Shown piece after piece: positions 25,245-35,600 of a DNA stretch of 39,137 bases. Both the position numbers and the translations under genes were made by a program. Position 1 is the first letter of the stretch; every line of letters starts with the position of its first letter. The notes under the pieces are model-generated. The model was not told where the DNA came from. It searched no databases and was given only the letters and a program-made list of their open reading frames with translations. Source of the stretch: Paracoccaceae bacterium (lineage in GTDB: Bacteria; Pseudomonadota; Alphaproteobacteria; Rhodobacterales; Rhodobacteraceae); the NCBI GenBank assembly GCA_029244725.1, contig JAQWQJ010000107.1:1-39137 (forward strand). The letters are read 5' to 3'.

Positions 25245-25867
25245 GGCTGACAGCATTGGCTTTTTGCCTCTCCCTTCTCGCACCTGGAGCCATGATGGCC
25301 AAGGATTTCGGCACCCATGGGCCCGTCTGGGAGATTGCCGAGCCGAACCTGCTCGAGGTCATCAACGCGCGACTTTCTGCGATGGAAGACAGCGGCGAAC
25401 TTGATGACATGCGCGACGAGATGCAGGATACCACGCGGGCCTATGTAAACCGGCCAAGGCCGGTACCGGGGCTGTTGCCAGCAGAGGAGGCGCATAGCTA
25501 CGAGGTTGATCTCTCGATCACCCTTGATCGTGATCTGATGGATCATCGCGGCGTGGTCTTTGCGCGCGCCGGGACACGTATCAATCCGCTGGAGTATTCG
25601 CATTTCAACCAGCGTATCGTTGTTTTCGATGGCGATGTGCCTGATCAGGTGGCATTCGCGCTTTCTGAAGGCAACGAGCTCGACACGCTCTTGGTTCTGA
25701 CCAATGGCGCGCCGCTAGACTTGATGCGCGCCCATGGTCGACGGTTCTACTTTGATCAGGACGCTCGGATCACCTCCCGCTTCCACATTACCCGACTGCC
25801 CAGCGTCATCACGCGCGGCGAACGGGTGATGATGGTTGAGGAAGTGCCCGTCGGGGGTACGCAATGA
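25232..25867 (+). CDS. traW: Periplasmic transfer protein TraW
   Basis: A 211-residue secreted protein with a signal peptide (LTALAFCLSLLAPGAMMA). The TraW opening KDFGTHGPVWEIAEPNLLEVI-type segment follows. TraW works with TrbC, TraU and TraF in the periplasm during pilus assembly and mating-pair formation. The ATG at 25232 has CGGAG 8 bases upstream. It overlaps the S26 gene by 13 bases. Confidence 0.9.
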   Translation: MVSVRLTALAFCLSLLAPGAMMAKDFGTHGPVWEIAEPNLLEVINARLSAMEDSGELDDMRDEMQDTTRAYVNRPRPVPGLLPAEEAHSYEVDLSITLDRDLMDHRGVVFARAGTRINPLEYSHFNQRIVVFDGDVPDQVAFALSEGNELDTLLVLTNGAPLDLMRAHGRRFYFDQDARITSRFHITRLPSVITRGERVMMVEEVPVGGTQ

Positions 25868-26847
25868 AGCTTTGGTTTACGGCACTTATCGCCGCGCTCC
25901 TGATCTCGGGCAATGCGCAAGCCAAATGCAATGCGAAGTTCCTCAACCCGATCACCGAAGTTTGTTGGGACTGCATCTTTCCCATTTCCATTGGCGCCAT
26001 CAGTCTTGGCACAAGCCGACCCGATACGCGCAATCAAGGCTTTCCGCTTTGTGCCTGCTGGGAAGGTCTCTTACCAAGGATTGGCTTGTCCATCGGACTT
26101 TGGGAACCCGCGCGGCTCGTGGATGTGGCCAATGAGGCCGGCTGCTTTGTCAATATGGGCTTTGACATGGATTTCCAGCTCTTGGCCAATGGCACGTCAA
26201 CGGCCACGGGTTCAAACGGATCGGATTCCGGCTCGGCTTGGCAGGCGCATTATTACTACTACCCGCTGATCAGCTGGCTTGGCACCATCATCGACGGGCT
26301 GTGTCTGGAAACCACCGTGTTCGACGTGGCCTATATCAGCGAGATCGATCCGCTCTGGAACAATGTCGAGCTCAATAATCTGCTCAACCCCGAAGCCATT
26401 CTTTTTGCCAACCCGATCGCGCAAGCGGCCTGTGCGGCCGAATGCGTAGCCACAAGTTCCGGCTCTCTCAGCATGGACGCGCTATTTTGGTGCAACGGCT
26501 GTCAGGGATCACTCTACCCGATCGCCGGAGAGGTCAACAGTCACTACGGCTGTGTGATGGCCAGCCAGTCTGTGGCGGCACGTCTCACCGCGCGCATGCA
26601 CCGGCTGCTGCTCGCCCGCAAAACCGCCAGCAACCCGACGGCCTGCAGCCCGCGCATCGCGCCGATCATTCCCAAAAGCCAGTACCGAATGCAAATCACC
26701 CGACCCCGGGCAAAAACAGGCGGGCGCTATGGCTGCGCGCCCATCGGGTCCAGCACGCAATACGTCGATCGCGGGAGAGAAATACCATTCACCGGCGAAA
26801 GCTTTGGATGGCTCATGTGGAGGAAAAGAAATTGCTGCGCACTCTAA
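25864..26847 (+). CDS. traU: Periplasmic transfer protein TraU
   Basis: A 327-residue Cys-rich periplasmic protein, close to the 330 residues of F TraU. The signal peptide ends near NAQA/KCN. Typical segments are ITEVCWDCIFPISIGAISLG and QAACAAECVATS. TraU is needed for DNA transfer more than for pilus growth. Its many Cys suggest disulfide bonds, consistent with the thioredoxin-like proteins encoded downstream. It overlaps traW (ATGA). Confidence 0.93.
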   Translation: MKLWFTALIAALLISGNAQAKCNAKFLNPITEVCWDCIFPISIGAISLGTSRPDTRNQGFPLCACWEGLLPRIGLSIGLWEPARLVDVANEAGCFVNMGFDMDFQLLANGTSTATGSNGSDSGSAWQAHYYYYPLISWLGTIIDGLCLETTVFDVAYISEIDPLWNNVELNNLLNPEAILFANPIAQAACAAECVATSSGSLSMDALFWCNGCQGSLYPIAGEVNSHYGCVMASQSVAARLTARMHRLLLARKTASNPTACSPRIAPIIPKSQYRMQITRPRAKTGGRYGCAPIGSSTQYVDRGREIPFTGESFGWLMWRKRNCCAL

Positions 26848-27569
26848 TGACGATAGTCTTCCTAGTCCTTGGTGCAACTCCGCCCTTGGCGGGCGACGAG
26901 GTGCTGCAGTTTGCACCCGGCGCCCAAGGCTTCATCGAGCCTTCCATTCCAGACATGTTGGAGGGCGCGCGACAGCTTGGGGACCAATGGTCCGAAAACC
27001 TCGACATTCAGGAGGCCGACGGCTTCGGGCGGGATTTTGACATCGAGGCGTTCCGCGAAAAGGCGCTCAGCAATCCACGGGTGCGCGAAATGCTCGGCGT
27101 TGAGGAGGGCACGCTTCTCTCAGAGCAGGAAAACGACCGCTGGGGATCGGACAGGATCTTCCTGCTGGCAAGCTTTTCCATGCCGGCACCAACTTTGAGA
27201 GCCATGATGGTCGAGGCGCGCGAGTTTGGTGTCCCTATCGTGTTTCGCGGCTTTCTGGACAACTCGGTCTTTGCCACCCAAGCGGCTATCACGGAGACTT
27301 TTGGCGAAGACGCGGATGCTGTGGGGTTCGGCATTGATCCGACGTTATTCACGCGGTTTCAAGTAGAGACCGTACCGCAGATCATTGTCACCTCCGAGCC
27401 CTTGGACGTTTGTGAAACCTCGGGCTGCGAAGGCGATCTGGCCCCGCTTCACGACCGGATTTCCGGCAATATTCCTCTGCAAGCGGCGCTTGAGATCATT
27501 GCCGAGGGGGATGGGAAAGCTGCCCACACCGCCCGCGCTGCTTTGGAAAAGGTGAAATGGAGCCTATGA
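26832..27569 (+). CDS. trbC: Periplasmic transfer protein TrbC (F-type)
   Basis: A protein of about 245 residues with the F-type TrbC core, RIFLLASFSMPAPTLRAMM and GVPIVFRGFLDNSV. A Cys pair lies at DVCETSGCEGD. The start is chosen at TTG 26832 because GGAGG lies 8 bases upstream and the resulting signal peptide has a basic residue (LRTLMTIVFLVLG). The ATG at 26847, overlapping the traU stop, is the alternative. TrbC pairs with TraW in pilus assembly; in some systems the two are fused. Confidence 0.88.
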   Translation: MLRTLMTIVFLVLGATPPLAGDEVLQFAPGAQGFIEPSIPDMLEGARQLGDQWSENLDIQEADGFGRDFDIEAFREKALSNPRVREMLGVEEGTLLSEQENDRWGSDRIFLLASFSMPAPTLRAMMVEAREFGVPIVFRGFLDNSVFATQAAITETFGEDADAVGFGIDPTLFTRFQVETVPQIIVTSEPLDVCETSGCEGDLAPLHDRISGNIPLQAALEIIAEGDGKAAHTARAALEKVKWSL

Positions 27570-28726
27570 GGCATCTCGTTTTCATTCTAATCCTGACTGC
27601 CACGCCGCTATCCGCGCAGTCCCTGCAGGATCGAGCGGCGGCGCAGATTGATGCCCTGGGACCGGTCACGCAGACCCTCACTCAAAGTGCGCTCGAAGAG
27701 GTCGTGCTGCCCTTTGAGACCGCCACGCCCTTTGAAGCAAGCCTCGGAGACGGAGATCTGAGTGACGCCATCATCGCCACCAGAGCAGGGGATAGCACCG
27801 CAAGCCAAGCGTTTCGGGCGACAGTGGACAGCGCCACGGGGCGGCCGGATGTCGCCCCCTCAAACGGCGCGCTTGGTCTGGCGAACCTGGCCGTTTCGAT
27901 AGGCGCCGACTCTGTGGTCGGGATGTTTAGCGGAAATAGCGGATCCTGCACCAGCGCCTTTGACGGGCCGATTGCCTCGGGCACATATAATTGCTCCGCC
28001 CCGCTCACCCAGGATTTCCGATATTGCCACGAAGAGCGACAGGTCACAGTACACCGGACCGATAAATGGAGCTGCGCAGAAGAAACCCCGGAGTATCGTA
28101 AAACATGCTCCAAAAACGTTGAATGGCGCTGTACCGGCACCACAGGGGGCGCGTGCTTGAAAGAGGCAGTTCAGGTTTCCAGACCGGTCAGCTGGAATGC
28201 CTCGGGAGACAGGGTCGAGACCACGTTTTCTGGCGGTGGTACCGGAGCTTGCAGTCTGCGCGAGAAAACCGTTCAGATCTCGGTTCAGGACATTGCACAA
28301 ATCACAAGCCTGCGCCTCGAAGACATCACCTATCAAGGCGTCGCGCAAGTGCGCATCAACGGCCAAAATGTCTGGACGCAAGGGACGAGCGGTGGCTCAA
28401 ACCTTGCAGTCAGATCCCGTGATTGCGGGAAAAACTGCGCCGTGGACGCGGTCTATGCCGGCAACACTTGGATCGCGGATTGCAGCGCAACGCCCAATGC
28501 CCGCACCCCCGGTATTGAGCTGGAGCCGGAGTTTTCCCAAGCCACTCCCGGGCCAAATTCATCGCTCGAGAGTACCCCGGTGCGCGCGCTGACCGGATCG
28601 CAAAGCTTGCCGTTGCAGATCACCCTCATCACAGCCAACACACAAGAGTCAGGACCAACCCTTCGCTTCGCACTGCGCGGATCCTGCTGCTCGGAGTTTA
28701 CCGCCAGCTTAGGTGACGCATGTTGA
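27566..28726 (+). CDS. TraN-like Cys-rich protein, N-terminal half
   Basis: A 386-residue secreted protein with its own signal peptide (RHLVFILILTATPLSAQ). It is rich in Cys and has beta-type segments such as EDITYQGVAQVRINGQNVW, which resemble the central part of TraN, the outer-membrane mating-pair stabilisation protein. The conserved TraN C-terminal region is missing here and is found in the next gene, so TraN appears to be encoded as two polypeptides. The ATG at 27566 overlaps the trbC stop. An ATG at 27557 is an alternative. The assignment as TraN-like rests on context plus partial similarity. Confidence 0.7.
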   Translation: MRHLVFILILTATPLSAQSLQDRAAAQIDALGPVTQTLTQSALEEVVLPFETATPFEASLGDGDLSDAIIATRAGDSTASQAFRATVDSATGRPDVAPSNGALGLANLAVSIGADSVVGMFSGNSGSCTSAFDGPIASGTYNCSAPLTQDFRYCHEERQVTVHRTDKWSCAEETPEYRKTCSKNVEWRCTGTTGGACLKEAVQVSRPVSWNASGDRVETTFSGGGTGACSLREKTVQISVQDIAQITSLRLEDITYQGVAQVRINGQNVWTQGTSGGSNLAVRSRDCGKNCAVDAVYAGNTWIADCSATPNARTPGIELEPEFSQATPGPNSSLESTPVRALTGSQSLPLQITLITANTQESGPTLRFALRGSCCSEFTASLGDAC

Positions 28727-30078
28727 GATCCGCCCTCTTCGCATTTCTCCAGATTGGTGCAGCCGCCGCTTCGGCAGACACATGCCAATTGGACGCCGCT
28801 GTTTGCACCTCGAGCGGTTCTGTCACTGTGGACGGTGTGACACTGGATAATGTCTGTCTCGCTTACACGCGCGTCGAGACCTGCGCGCGCGATGAGAGCA
28901 TCAGTGAATGTGGGGCTCTTGAATGGGTCTCCGTGCAAAGCGAACCGCTGACAAGCGGGCAATGCCAATTGATGCTCGAGACCTGCACCCGTGAAACGGC
29001 CGGGGTCTGCGATCAGGTAAACCGCGACTACACCTGTCTCAACGGGCCGGTGGAGGCTACGCCCGCAAGCTTGAATGAACGTCGATTTACAGATTTCGAG
29101 GAACGCCTGGAAAGTAGTTGCGCGCAAGCTATCCCTGCGAGTTGCAGCTACTTTTCAACAGATACTATCCAGGGCGGCAGCACCCGCAATTTCAACGGCA
29201 AGAATGTCACCCGCAGCTGGTGGCAGCGCGCGCACAGCTATAATTGCGATGACAGCGGCTATGTGAACTCCTGCTCGCCTTATGAAGACAACCCCGTCTG
29301 CAGACAGATCGCTGAACCCGTGTGTCAGAGCTACGATGACGGCGGGAAATGCGCATACGCCTCCTATACCTACACCTGCGAAAGCGACACCTCCTTCTCG
29401 GCTGATTGTAGCAGCACCGACATTTGCGCGGATGGGGCTTGCGACGGAGCGCCCGAAGAGGTCTCGAGTGACTATGCCGAGGCATCCGCCTGGCTGAATT
29501 TCCTCGATGATATGGCCGATAAAAACCAATGCGACGCCGATGCAACAGCACCGGTGGAGGAAAATGGCGTCGTCGTGGACGACTGCCAGAACGATCGCTT
29601 GGACGGCGGTCAAGCCACCCCTGAGGTTTTTGATGGCGCCTATATGACTTGCCGGCGAGGCAACACCAATTGCTGCGATTTGGACGGCAAGGGCAGCTGT
29701 TCGCCCGAAGAGGACAGATTGGCTGAATTAAGACTGGCAGGCGCTGCGCATTATCTCGGCATGACATGCAACCGATTTTTGGGACTTTGCGTCTCTGTGG
29801 ATGAATATTGGTGTGCCTATAGCAGCAAATTCGCGCGGGTTTTCCAGGAAGAAGCCCATGATCAGACAGGCACGCAGTTCAACTATCCAAGCGACAATCC
29901 CTGTCCGGCCCTGTCGATCGGCGAGCTTCAATCGCTTGATATGAGCCAGATGGATCTCTCCGAGATCTACGGCGATCTGCTGAGCCAAACCGGCACGCCT
30001 GTAGAGGCCTTCATCATCGATCAATTGGAATCTGAACTAGGATCCTATCAAAGTGATGTTCAAAACACCCTTGAATAG
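28720..30078 (+). CDS. traN: Mating-pair stabilisation protein TraN, C-terminal half
   Basis: A 452-residue secreted Cys-rich protein with a signal peptide (LRSALFAFLQIGAAAASA). The C-terminal part matches TraN: AYMTCRRGNTNCC, then EYWCAYSSKFARVFQEEAHD and MSQMDLSEIYG. TraN sits in the outer membrane and stabilises donor-recipient contact. F TraN is about 600 residues in one chain. Here the two genes total about 840 and overlap by 7 bases with AGGTGA before the second start, so both are probably made. Not a simple frameshift, because each has its own signal peptide. Confidence 0.82.
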   Translation: MLRSALFAFLQIGAAAASADTCQLDAAVCTSSGSVTVDGVTLDNVCLAYTRVETCARDESISECGALEWVSVQSEPLTSGQCQLMLETCTRETAGVCDQVNRDYTCLNGPVEATPASLNERRFTDFEERLESSCAQAIPASCSYFSTDTIQGGSTRNFNGKNVTRSWWQRAHSYNCDDSGYVNSCSPYEDNPVCRQIAEPVCQSYDDGGKCAYASYTYTCESDTSFSADCSSTDICADGACDGAPEEVSSDYAEASAWLNFLDDMADKNQCDADATAPVEENGVVVDDCQNDRLDGGQATPEVFDGAYMTCRRGNTNCCDLDGKGSCSPEEDRLAELRLAGAAHYLGMTCNRFLGLCVSVDEYWCAYSSKFARVFQEEAHDQTGTQFNYPSDNPCPALSIGELQSLDMSQMDLSEIYGDLLSQTGTPVEAFIIDQLESELGSYQSDVQNTLE

Positions 30079-30463
30079 ACGACAAGTCTTATTTGGTCCT
30101 CCAGCCCTGCTCTTTGCGGGGTCGGCCACGGCCCAAGTAACTTCGACCGGCATCATATTCGCCGGGGCCTCCTGGTGTCCGGTTTGCAAGAAAGCCGCGC
30201 CAATTTTGGCAGCTTTAAGCGAGCGTCACGGGCTTCCGGTGATTGTCGCCAGCGCCGACAATCGCCCCATTGCGCCTTTCGCGCGTGCCGTGCCCTTGGC
30301 CGAGCATCCGATTGCAGATGCCGTCACGGCCTATCCGACAACCTTCATTTACAATTCAAACCGCGATGCCGTGATCGGCAGCATCGAGGGCTACAGAGAT
30401 CCCACATGGTATCTCGCAGCGCTGAGATCCTTCATCCGCCAGTCAGAAGAGGTCTTCGAATGA
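30056..30463 (+). CDS. Exported thioredoxin-fold protein (CPVC), TrbB-like role
   Basis: A 135-residue thioredoxin-fold protein. The redox motif is in GASWCPVCKKAAP, and the cis-Pro loop in AYPTTFIYN. The N-terminus LNRRQVLFGPPALLFAGSATA has a twin-arginine motif (NRRQVLF), suggesting export by Tat. The position between traN and traF matches TrbB of F, a disulfide isomerase for Cys-rich Tra proteins. The start is ATG 30056, with a GTG one codon earlier. It overlaps traN by 23 bases. Confidence 0.82.
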   Translation: MFKTPLNRRQVLFGPPALLFAGSATAQVTSTGIIFAGASWCPVCKKAAPILAALSERHGLPVIVASADNRPIAPFARAVPLAEHPIADAVTAYPTTFIYNSNRDAVIGSIEGYRDPTWYLAALRSFIRQSEEVFE

Positions 30464-31293
30464 GCAGGGCAGGGGGATTGGCTCTGCTCGCCCTGTCAGG
30501 GATGATCTGGACAGGCCCAGCCGGTGCGGACGGGTTCACGCTTAATATGTGCGACAGCCCCTCGACCAAAGGCTGGTCTTTTTATTGCACGGCTCCAGAT
30601 CCTGAAGATCCTCAGGACCAGGCTGACCCAGCACCTGAAGTGGTGCCCGCAGAGCCAGAAGACACGCCTATCCCTGAGTTTCCGGCAACGGACGCGATGA
30701 TGGCGTTTCGCGCTCATGCCGATGAGCTGAAATACCGCGCCGTACTCGATCCAACGCCAGAAAATGTGTTGGCCTATATGGAGATCAACAAAGAGATCGC
30801 AGAGAGGGCAGGGGATTTCACGGAAACCTGGCAGCGGGTCTTGTTTGCGACCCCGCATCTCAACGCCAACGTTGATTATCCGCTGGCCACGGTCGGCGCC
30901 AATGTCTGGCAGGATCAGATGAAGGCCGCGCGCGAAGATACCTTCCGCGAGATCGCGACCGAGGCTGGTATCCTGTTTATATTCGATGGCGATGCGGCGT
31001 GCGAGATCTGCAAGGTCCAAGGTCAAATCCTCGCGCAGATGGAAGCGCAGTTCGGCGTCACGATCCTTGCTGTCTCAAAGGATGGCGGGGGAAATGCCGC
31101 CTATCCGAATGCCTTCGTGGACGACGGCAGACTGGCCGAACTTGGACTGCAGGACTACCCCACCCCGACGCTGGTTCTGGCGAAACCCGGCACCCAAGAG
31201 ATTGCCGTGATTGGCTCGGGCATTCTAACCGCCGATCAGATCCTCGAAAACGTCCACATCCTCACAAAAATCCCCTTTGGCGAAAGATACTAG
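30460..31293 (+). CDS. traF: Conjugal pilus assembly protein TraF
   Basis: A 277-residue periplasmic protein with a signal peptide (LALLALSGMIWTGPAGA). A Pro/Glu-rich linker follows, then the TraF body (LAYMEINKEIAERA) and a C-terminal thioredoxin-like domain with CEIC and a cis-Pro loop (YPTPTLVLA). F TraF has the fold but lacks the two Cys; here they are present, so redox activity is possible. It overlaps the preceding gene (ATGA). Confidence 0.9.
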   Translation: MSRAGGLALLALSGMIWTGPAGADGFTLNMCDSPSTKGWSFYCTAPDPEDPQDQADPAPEVVPAEPEDTPIPEFPATDAMMAFRAHADELKYRAVLDPTPENVLAYMEINKEIAERAGDFTETWQRVLFATPHLNANVDYPLATVGANVWQDQMKAAREDTFREIATEAGILFIFDGDAACEICKVQGQILAQMEAQFGVTILAVSKDGGGNAAYPNAFVDDGRLAELGLQDYPTPTLVLAKPGTQEIAVIGSGILTADQILENVHILTKIPFGERY

Positions 31294-31296
31294 GCC

Positions 31297-32685
31297 ATGA
31301 ATAAACTGCGCAAACTGGCGGTTGGTGCCGTCTCGTCATTCGCACTCGCGGCTGTGCCCGCCAAGGCGGACATTGGCGCGGACCTTGCGGACTTCTGGTC
31401 CAAATCCGGTGGTGGTGTGAATGTCTCTCGGCCGATGTCTTACGAGGGGCAGCGGGCGGGCTATGCGACGCTGGGGTCTGTGCAGGTGCGCACACGAACC
31501 CGCAGCTCTGAGCTTTACAACATCCAGCTACCTTCTGTCCGCGCAGGTTGCGGTGGCATCGACATCTTTGGCGGCTCCTTTTCCTTCATCAGCGCCGAAG
31601 AGCTGATCGCGCTCATGGAAGCCATCATGCAAAATGCCGCCGGCTTTGCTTTTGAGCTGGCCCTTGAAAGCATGTCCCCGGCCGTTCAGGAAACCGTCGC
31701 GAAGCTGCGCGATCTCGTGCAACAGGTCAACGCAATGAATGTCAATTCCTGTGAGGCGGGCCAGCTTCTTTCCTCTTCGCTTTGGCCTGCGATGGATGGT
31801 GCCAGCCAACATGTTTGTGAAACCATCGGTTCTTATCAGGGCATGTTTGCCGACAGGTTGGCGGCCAAACACGGCTGTGGCACCGGAGGGCAGCGCAACG
31901 CCACGCTCTCGGCCGCCAATGCAGAACTACAGGAACAGGTGCCTGTAAATGTGAACTACGCCTGGCGGGCGATCCGAAAGAATGCGTTTCTCTCCTCCGA
32001 TCCCGCACTGGCAGAGTTTTTCATGACGCTGACCGGCACAATCATCACGCTGGAACCCGCCAGCGAGTACGAAGGCCCCCAACAAAACCCGATCGCGCCA
32101 CGTGCCGCCAGCTCAGAAATGATCGAAGCCCTCGTCGAAGGGGGCACAGTCCAAATCCTGCGCTGTGATGAATACACCGAGTGTTTGGAACCCACGCTCC
32201 AAGACGTCACCGTCACAGACGCAAGCTCGCTGATTGAAAAGACCCGCGCGACCATTTTAGGCATCAAAGATGCCATTGAAGACGGCGACGCTCAAATCCC
32301 GGATGCCGCCGTCGCTCTTCTTGGCATGACCTCTGTGCCAGTGCTCGACATGCTGGTCACTGGCATGTCCTATCAGCATGTTTTCGTAGAAAGCGAGATC
32401 GATGCCATGGCCGAAGTGGTCGCTGTGGATCTCGCGATGATTTACATTGATCGCGCGCTGCAAGAAATGAGCGCGTCAGCCAGCCGGGTCGCCACCTTCG
32501 GAGCCCTGCCGCTTGAGTATCAAAAGCAAATTCAGACAACGCTGAACAGTCTTGGCAAAGAGCGCATGCTGGCGGCGGAACGCTACTCGGCGGCTATGCG
32601 CACCCTTGAGCGGCTCAATCTCGCAAAGACCGAGCTGGCGGCCTATTCGTCCTCGCGCTTCACCGCGATGTTGGAGGCCAACTGA
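31297..32685 (+). CDS. traH: Conjugal transfer protein TraH
   Basis: A 462-residue periplasmic protein, near the 458 residues of F TraH. The signal peptide ends near VPAKA/DIG. Typical features are VRAGCGGIDIFGGSFSFISAEE-type sequence early on and NVNSCEAGQLL in the middle, with helical, coiled-coil-prone segments at the C-terminus. TraH is needed for pilus assembly with TraF and TrbI. It is 3 bases after traF, and its stop shares a base with the traG start. Confidence 0.93.
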   Translation: MNKLRKLAVGAVSSFALAAVPAKADIGADLADFWSKSGGGVNVSRPMSYEGQRAGYATLGSVQVRTRTRSSELYNIQLPSVRAGCGGIDIFGGSFSFISAEELIALMEAIMQNAAGFAFELALESMSPAVQETVAKLRDLVQQVNAMNVNSCEAGQLLSSSLWPAMDGASQHVCETIGSYQGMFADRLAAKHGCGTGGQRNATLSAANAELQEQVPVNVNYAWRAIRKNAFLSSDPALAEFFMTLTGTIITLEPASEYEGPQQNPIAPRAASSEMIEALVEGGTVQILRCDEYTECLEPTLQDVTVTDASSLIEKTRATILGIKDAIEDGDAQIPDAAVALLGMTSVPVLDMLVTGMSYQHVFVESEIDAMAEVVAVDLAMIYIDRALQEMSASASRVATFGALPLEYQKQIQTTLNSLGKERMLAAERYSAAMRTLERLNLAKTELAAYSSSRFTAMLEAN

Positions 32686-35600
32686 TGCCCGAGTTTGAGG
32701 TCTATACGACCGGTGGTGGCTTTTACCTCTATGACATTTTCAACTTCCTGGCGCTCTTTACCAGCGGCAGTGCCTTCCAGGACATGTTGGTTGTCGGCAT
32801 CATCCTTGGGGTGTTCTACATGGTCACCAAGATGACCTTCACTGGCAGCATCGAGGGCGTCTTGCCCTATATCGCAACAGTCGCTGTGGTCGGCGCGCTC
32901 GGGATCGGACCCAAGGCACGCGTGATCGTTATGGACAGCACATATCCGCTCGAGATCTATGGCACCGTCGACAATGTGCCCTACTCCGTGGCCCTGGTGG
33001 CCAATCTCACCACCAAAACCAGCTATGATCTGACGCGCCGCATGGAAGCGCTGCTCTCAACACCTGACAACCTCGTTTATCAGGAACATGGCATTCTTTT
33101 TGGGGCCAGCCTGATGGCGCAGGCGGCACGGTGGCGGGCTGTTACGGCCTCCGTGCACCAGAACTTGGTAGGTTTCATGGAAAACTGCATCGTGGATGGG
33201 ACCAATATCGGGCTTGTGGATCTTGATGCGCTTGTGACCTCCGGCGATCTTGCCTCCTTTATTGGCAGCAATGTGCCCGGCGCTCTGGCCTACTATGACG
33301 AAACAGCAGAGGCGACGACGGGATGCGCTGCCGGTTGGGCAGGGCTGGAAGCCGAGTTGGGCGATGAGGTGGTGCGCATTCTGCAGGCCAGAGCCGCCTC
33401 CCGTGCCCCTCAAACCGGCAACGCGGCGGGCACTGTTGAGGTTAATGCGCTGACCGGAACACTGGAAGACTTCCAGAACATGATGGGTCTCGCGGGCTAC
33501 TCCGCCACCAGCTATCTCAAGCAATCCATGTTGGTACTGGCATTGGATGATGCCGCGGGACGGCTTATCGCCAATTCGGGAAACGCCGCGGCCATGGAGC
33601 TTTATCAGGCGGCCCGCGCGGAATCTCAAACCCGGTCGAGCTATCAGATCGTTGGCGCCAATGCCACGAAATGGGTGCCTCTGCTCAAAGTCACCTTCGA
33701 GACGCTCTATTACGGTGCTTTTCCACTGGCGATGTTACTGATGATGACCCCCATGGCGGCCGCCGTCGCGAAGGGGTATTTTGGCGGCTATGTCTGGCTT
33801 GCCTCCTGGGAGCCTCTGAGCGCCATCCTTCACACAACGCTTCTGAAAGCCTCAACCGGCTGGTACCGAGAACACACGACGACGCTTTCAGGCACGAACG
33901 CCATCGATGTTTTGAACTGGGCCAATCACTTTGGCATTCAGTCGGTCGAGCAGGACGTAGGCATGGTGGCAGGCTATCTGATGATGTCGGTGCCCTTCCT
34001 TGGCTTCGCGCTGATGTTTGGCGCCAGCAAAATGGCCGGGCTGGCCACATCGATGCTGAATGTCAGCCAGGGGGCCGCCATTGAGACGGGCAGGGAGGCG
34101 GCCACCGGCAGTCTCGGACTTGGCAATGTCTCGATGAACTCCATGAATGCGAATAAGTGGAATACCTCTGCTCTCATGGACAATGGCCGAGCGACGCGCG
34201 TGATGGGCGATGGAGGTATGGTCACGTCGAACTCTGATGGCACGCGCACCTATAGTGCGGGATCTGCCCAATCCAATGTCGGTATGACTGCGAGCATCGG
34301 GCAGTCCGTGCGTGAGGAGGTTAGCGATCGCAGCTCTCAGGCCTGGCGCGCTGTTGAAACCCAAAGCGAAGACTTCGCGCAATCCGTCAGCAAGACGGCC
34401 AGCCAACTCTCGGACTTCGGGAAAACCGTGACCGAGTCACAAACCGCCGGGGGTGAAATCGGATGGTCTGCCTCCGAGGAACAACGCACCGATCTCCGCA
34501 ATGCCTGGAGTGAGGTGGAGCGATTTGCCTCGGCGCATAATCTCTCGACCGATGTTGCACTGCAAGCAATGTTGGCCGGCAGTGCCGGCGCCGGGGGTGG
34601 TGAAGCAGTGAGACTGGGGGCAAACTTAGAGGCACGAGGATCACTTTCAGCCTCTTCCCAAGAATCCTTCACGACGGCCGTCGATGCGGCGCGCGATGGA
34701 AGTTACTCGGAAACGCTCGGGCTTCTCTCAAGTTCGTCTCAGCGGGGATATTCCGGCACCCATTCCAACGAAGTGGAAACAGGGTCGAACTCGATCAGAT
34801 CCAACTTCGACAGTGTTATGCAATCTGCACAGCGATTGTCATCAGCCTATGAGCAAGCCGAAAGCCTGGACCGTGCGGAAACCTATCTGGAATCCCAAGA
34901 CATGGGTTATAACGCTAAGATCACCGATGCGGTTATCGGGAAGCTGCAGGACGAGGGCTACAGCGATGAACGTATCTCCATGCTGGTTAACCCAAAGACC
35001 GCAGCCGGCCTTACCCAGCAACAAGAGGTTCTAAGTAATTATCTACCGGATATCATGCGAGATCTCGGTCTCGACAAGGGGGCAATGTCCGCTCCACCGA
35101 TGATGCAAAACGATGCTGGTCTCTATCAAGATTTGGCACATTCGCCAGTCGATCACTCATCGGCCGACGTGTTTAAGCCGCAGATGGGGGAATATCGAGA
35201 GCGAAGCGCAGATGCAGAACGTGCTTCAGGTGTCAATTTTGATCATGTCTATAGCGGGATGTCCGAGGCTCGGATCACTCCCGATGGTGTGGATGGAAAA
35301 CAGGACACTGGTAGCGAGATTGCCGATCGAAGTGTCGGACGGGCATTTGCCGATCGCGGAGCCGGGATCCTTGGTCTTGAGACGGATTGGATGCCGGATG
35401 CAGGAGTGCAATCAGCGCAAGGGCAGGGTAACGAGCCCGCAACGTCACCAACATCGGCCGCGACCTCAACTCAAGCTTCTGGAGCACCACTGTCTCTTGA
35501 CTTGGGCGGGCGAAATACACTGACCAATTATGATCGGGATGTGGTCGCCCGCACCATTCTTGGCGAGGCGGCTGGAGAATCTGAGGCGGGCATGGCGGCC

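Noticed and set aside
30175-30459. Upstream extension of traF
   Set aside because: This part overlaps the CPVC thioredoxin-like gene in another frame; the signal peptide begins at 30460.
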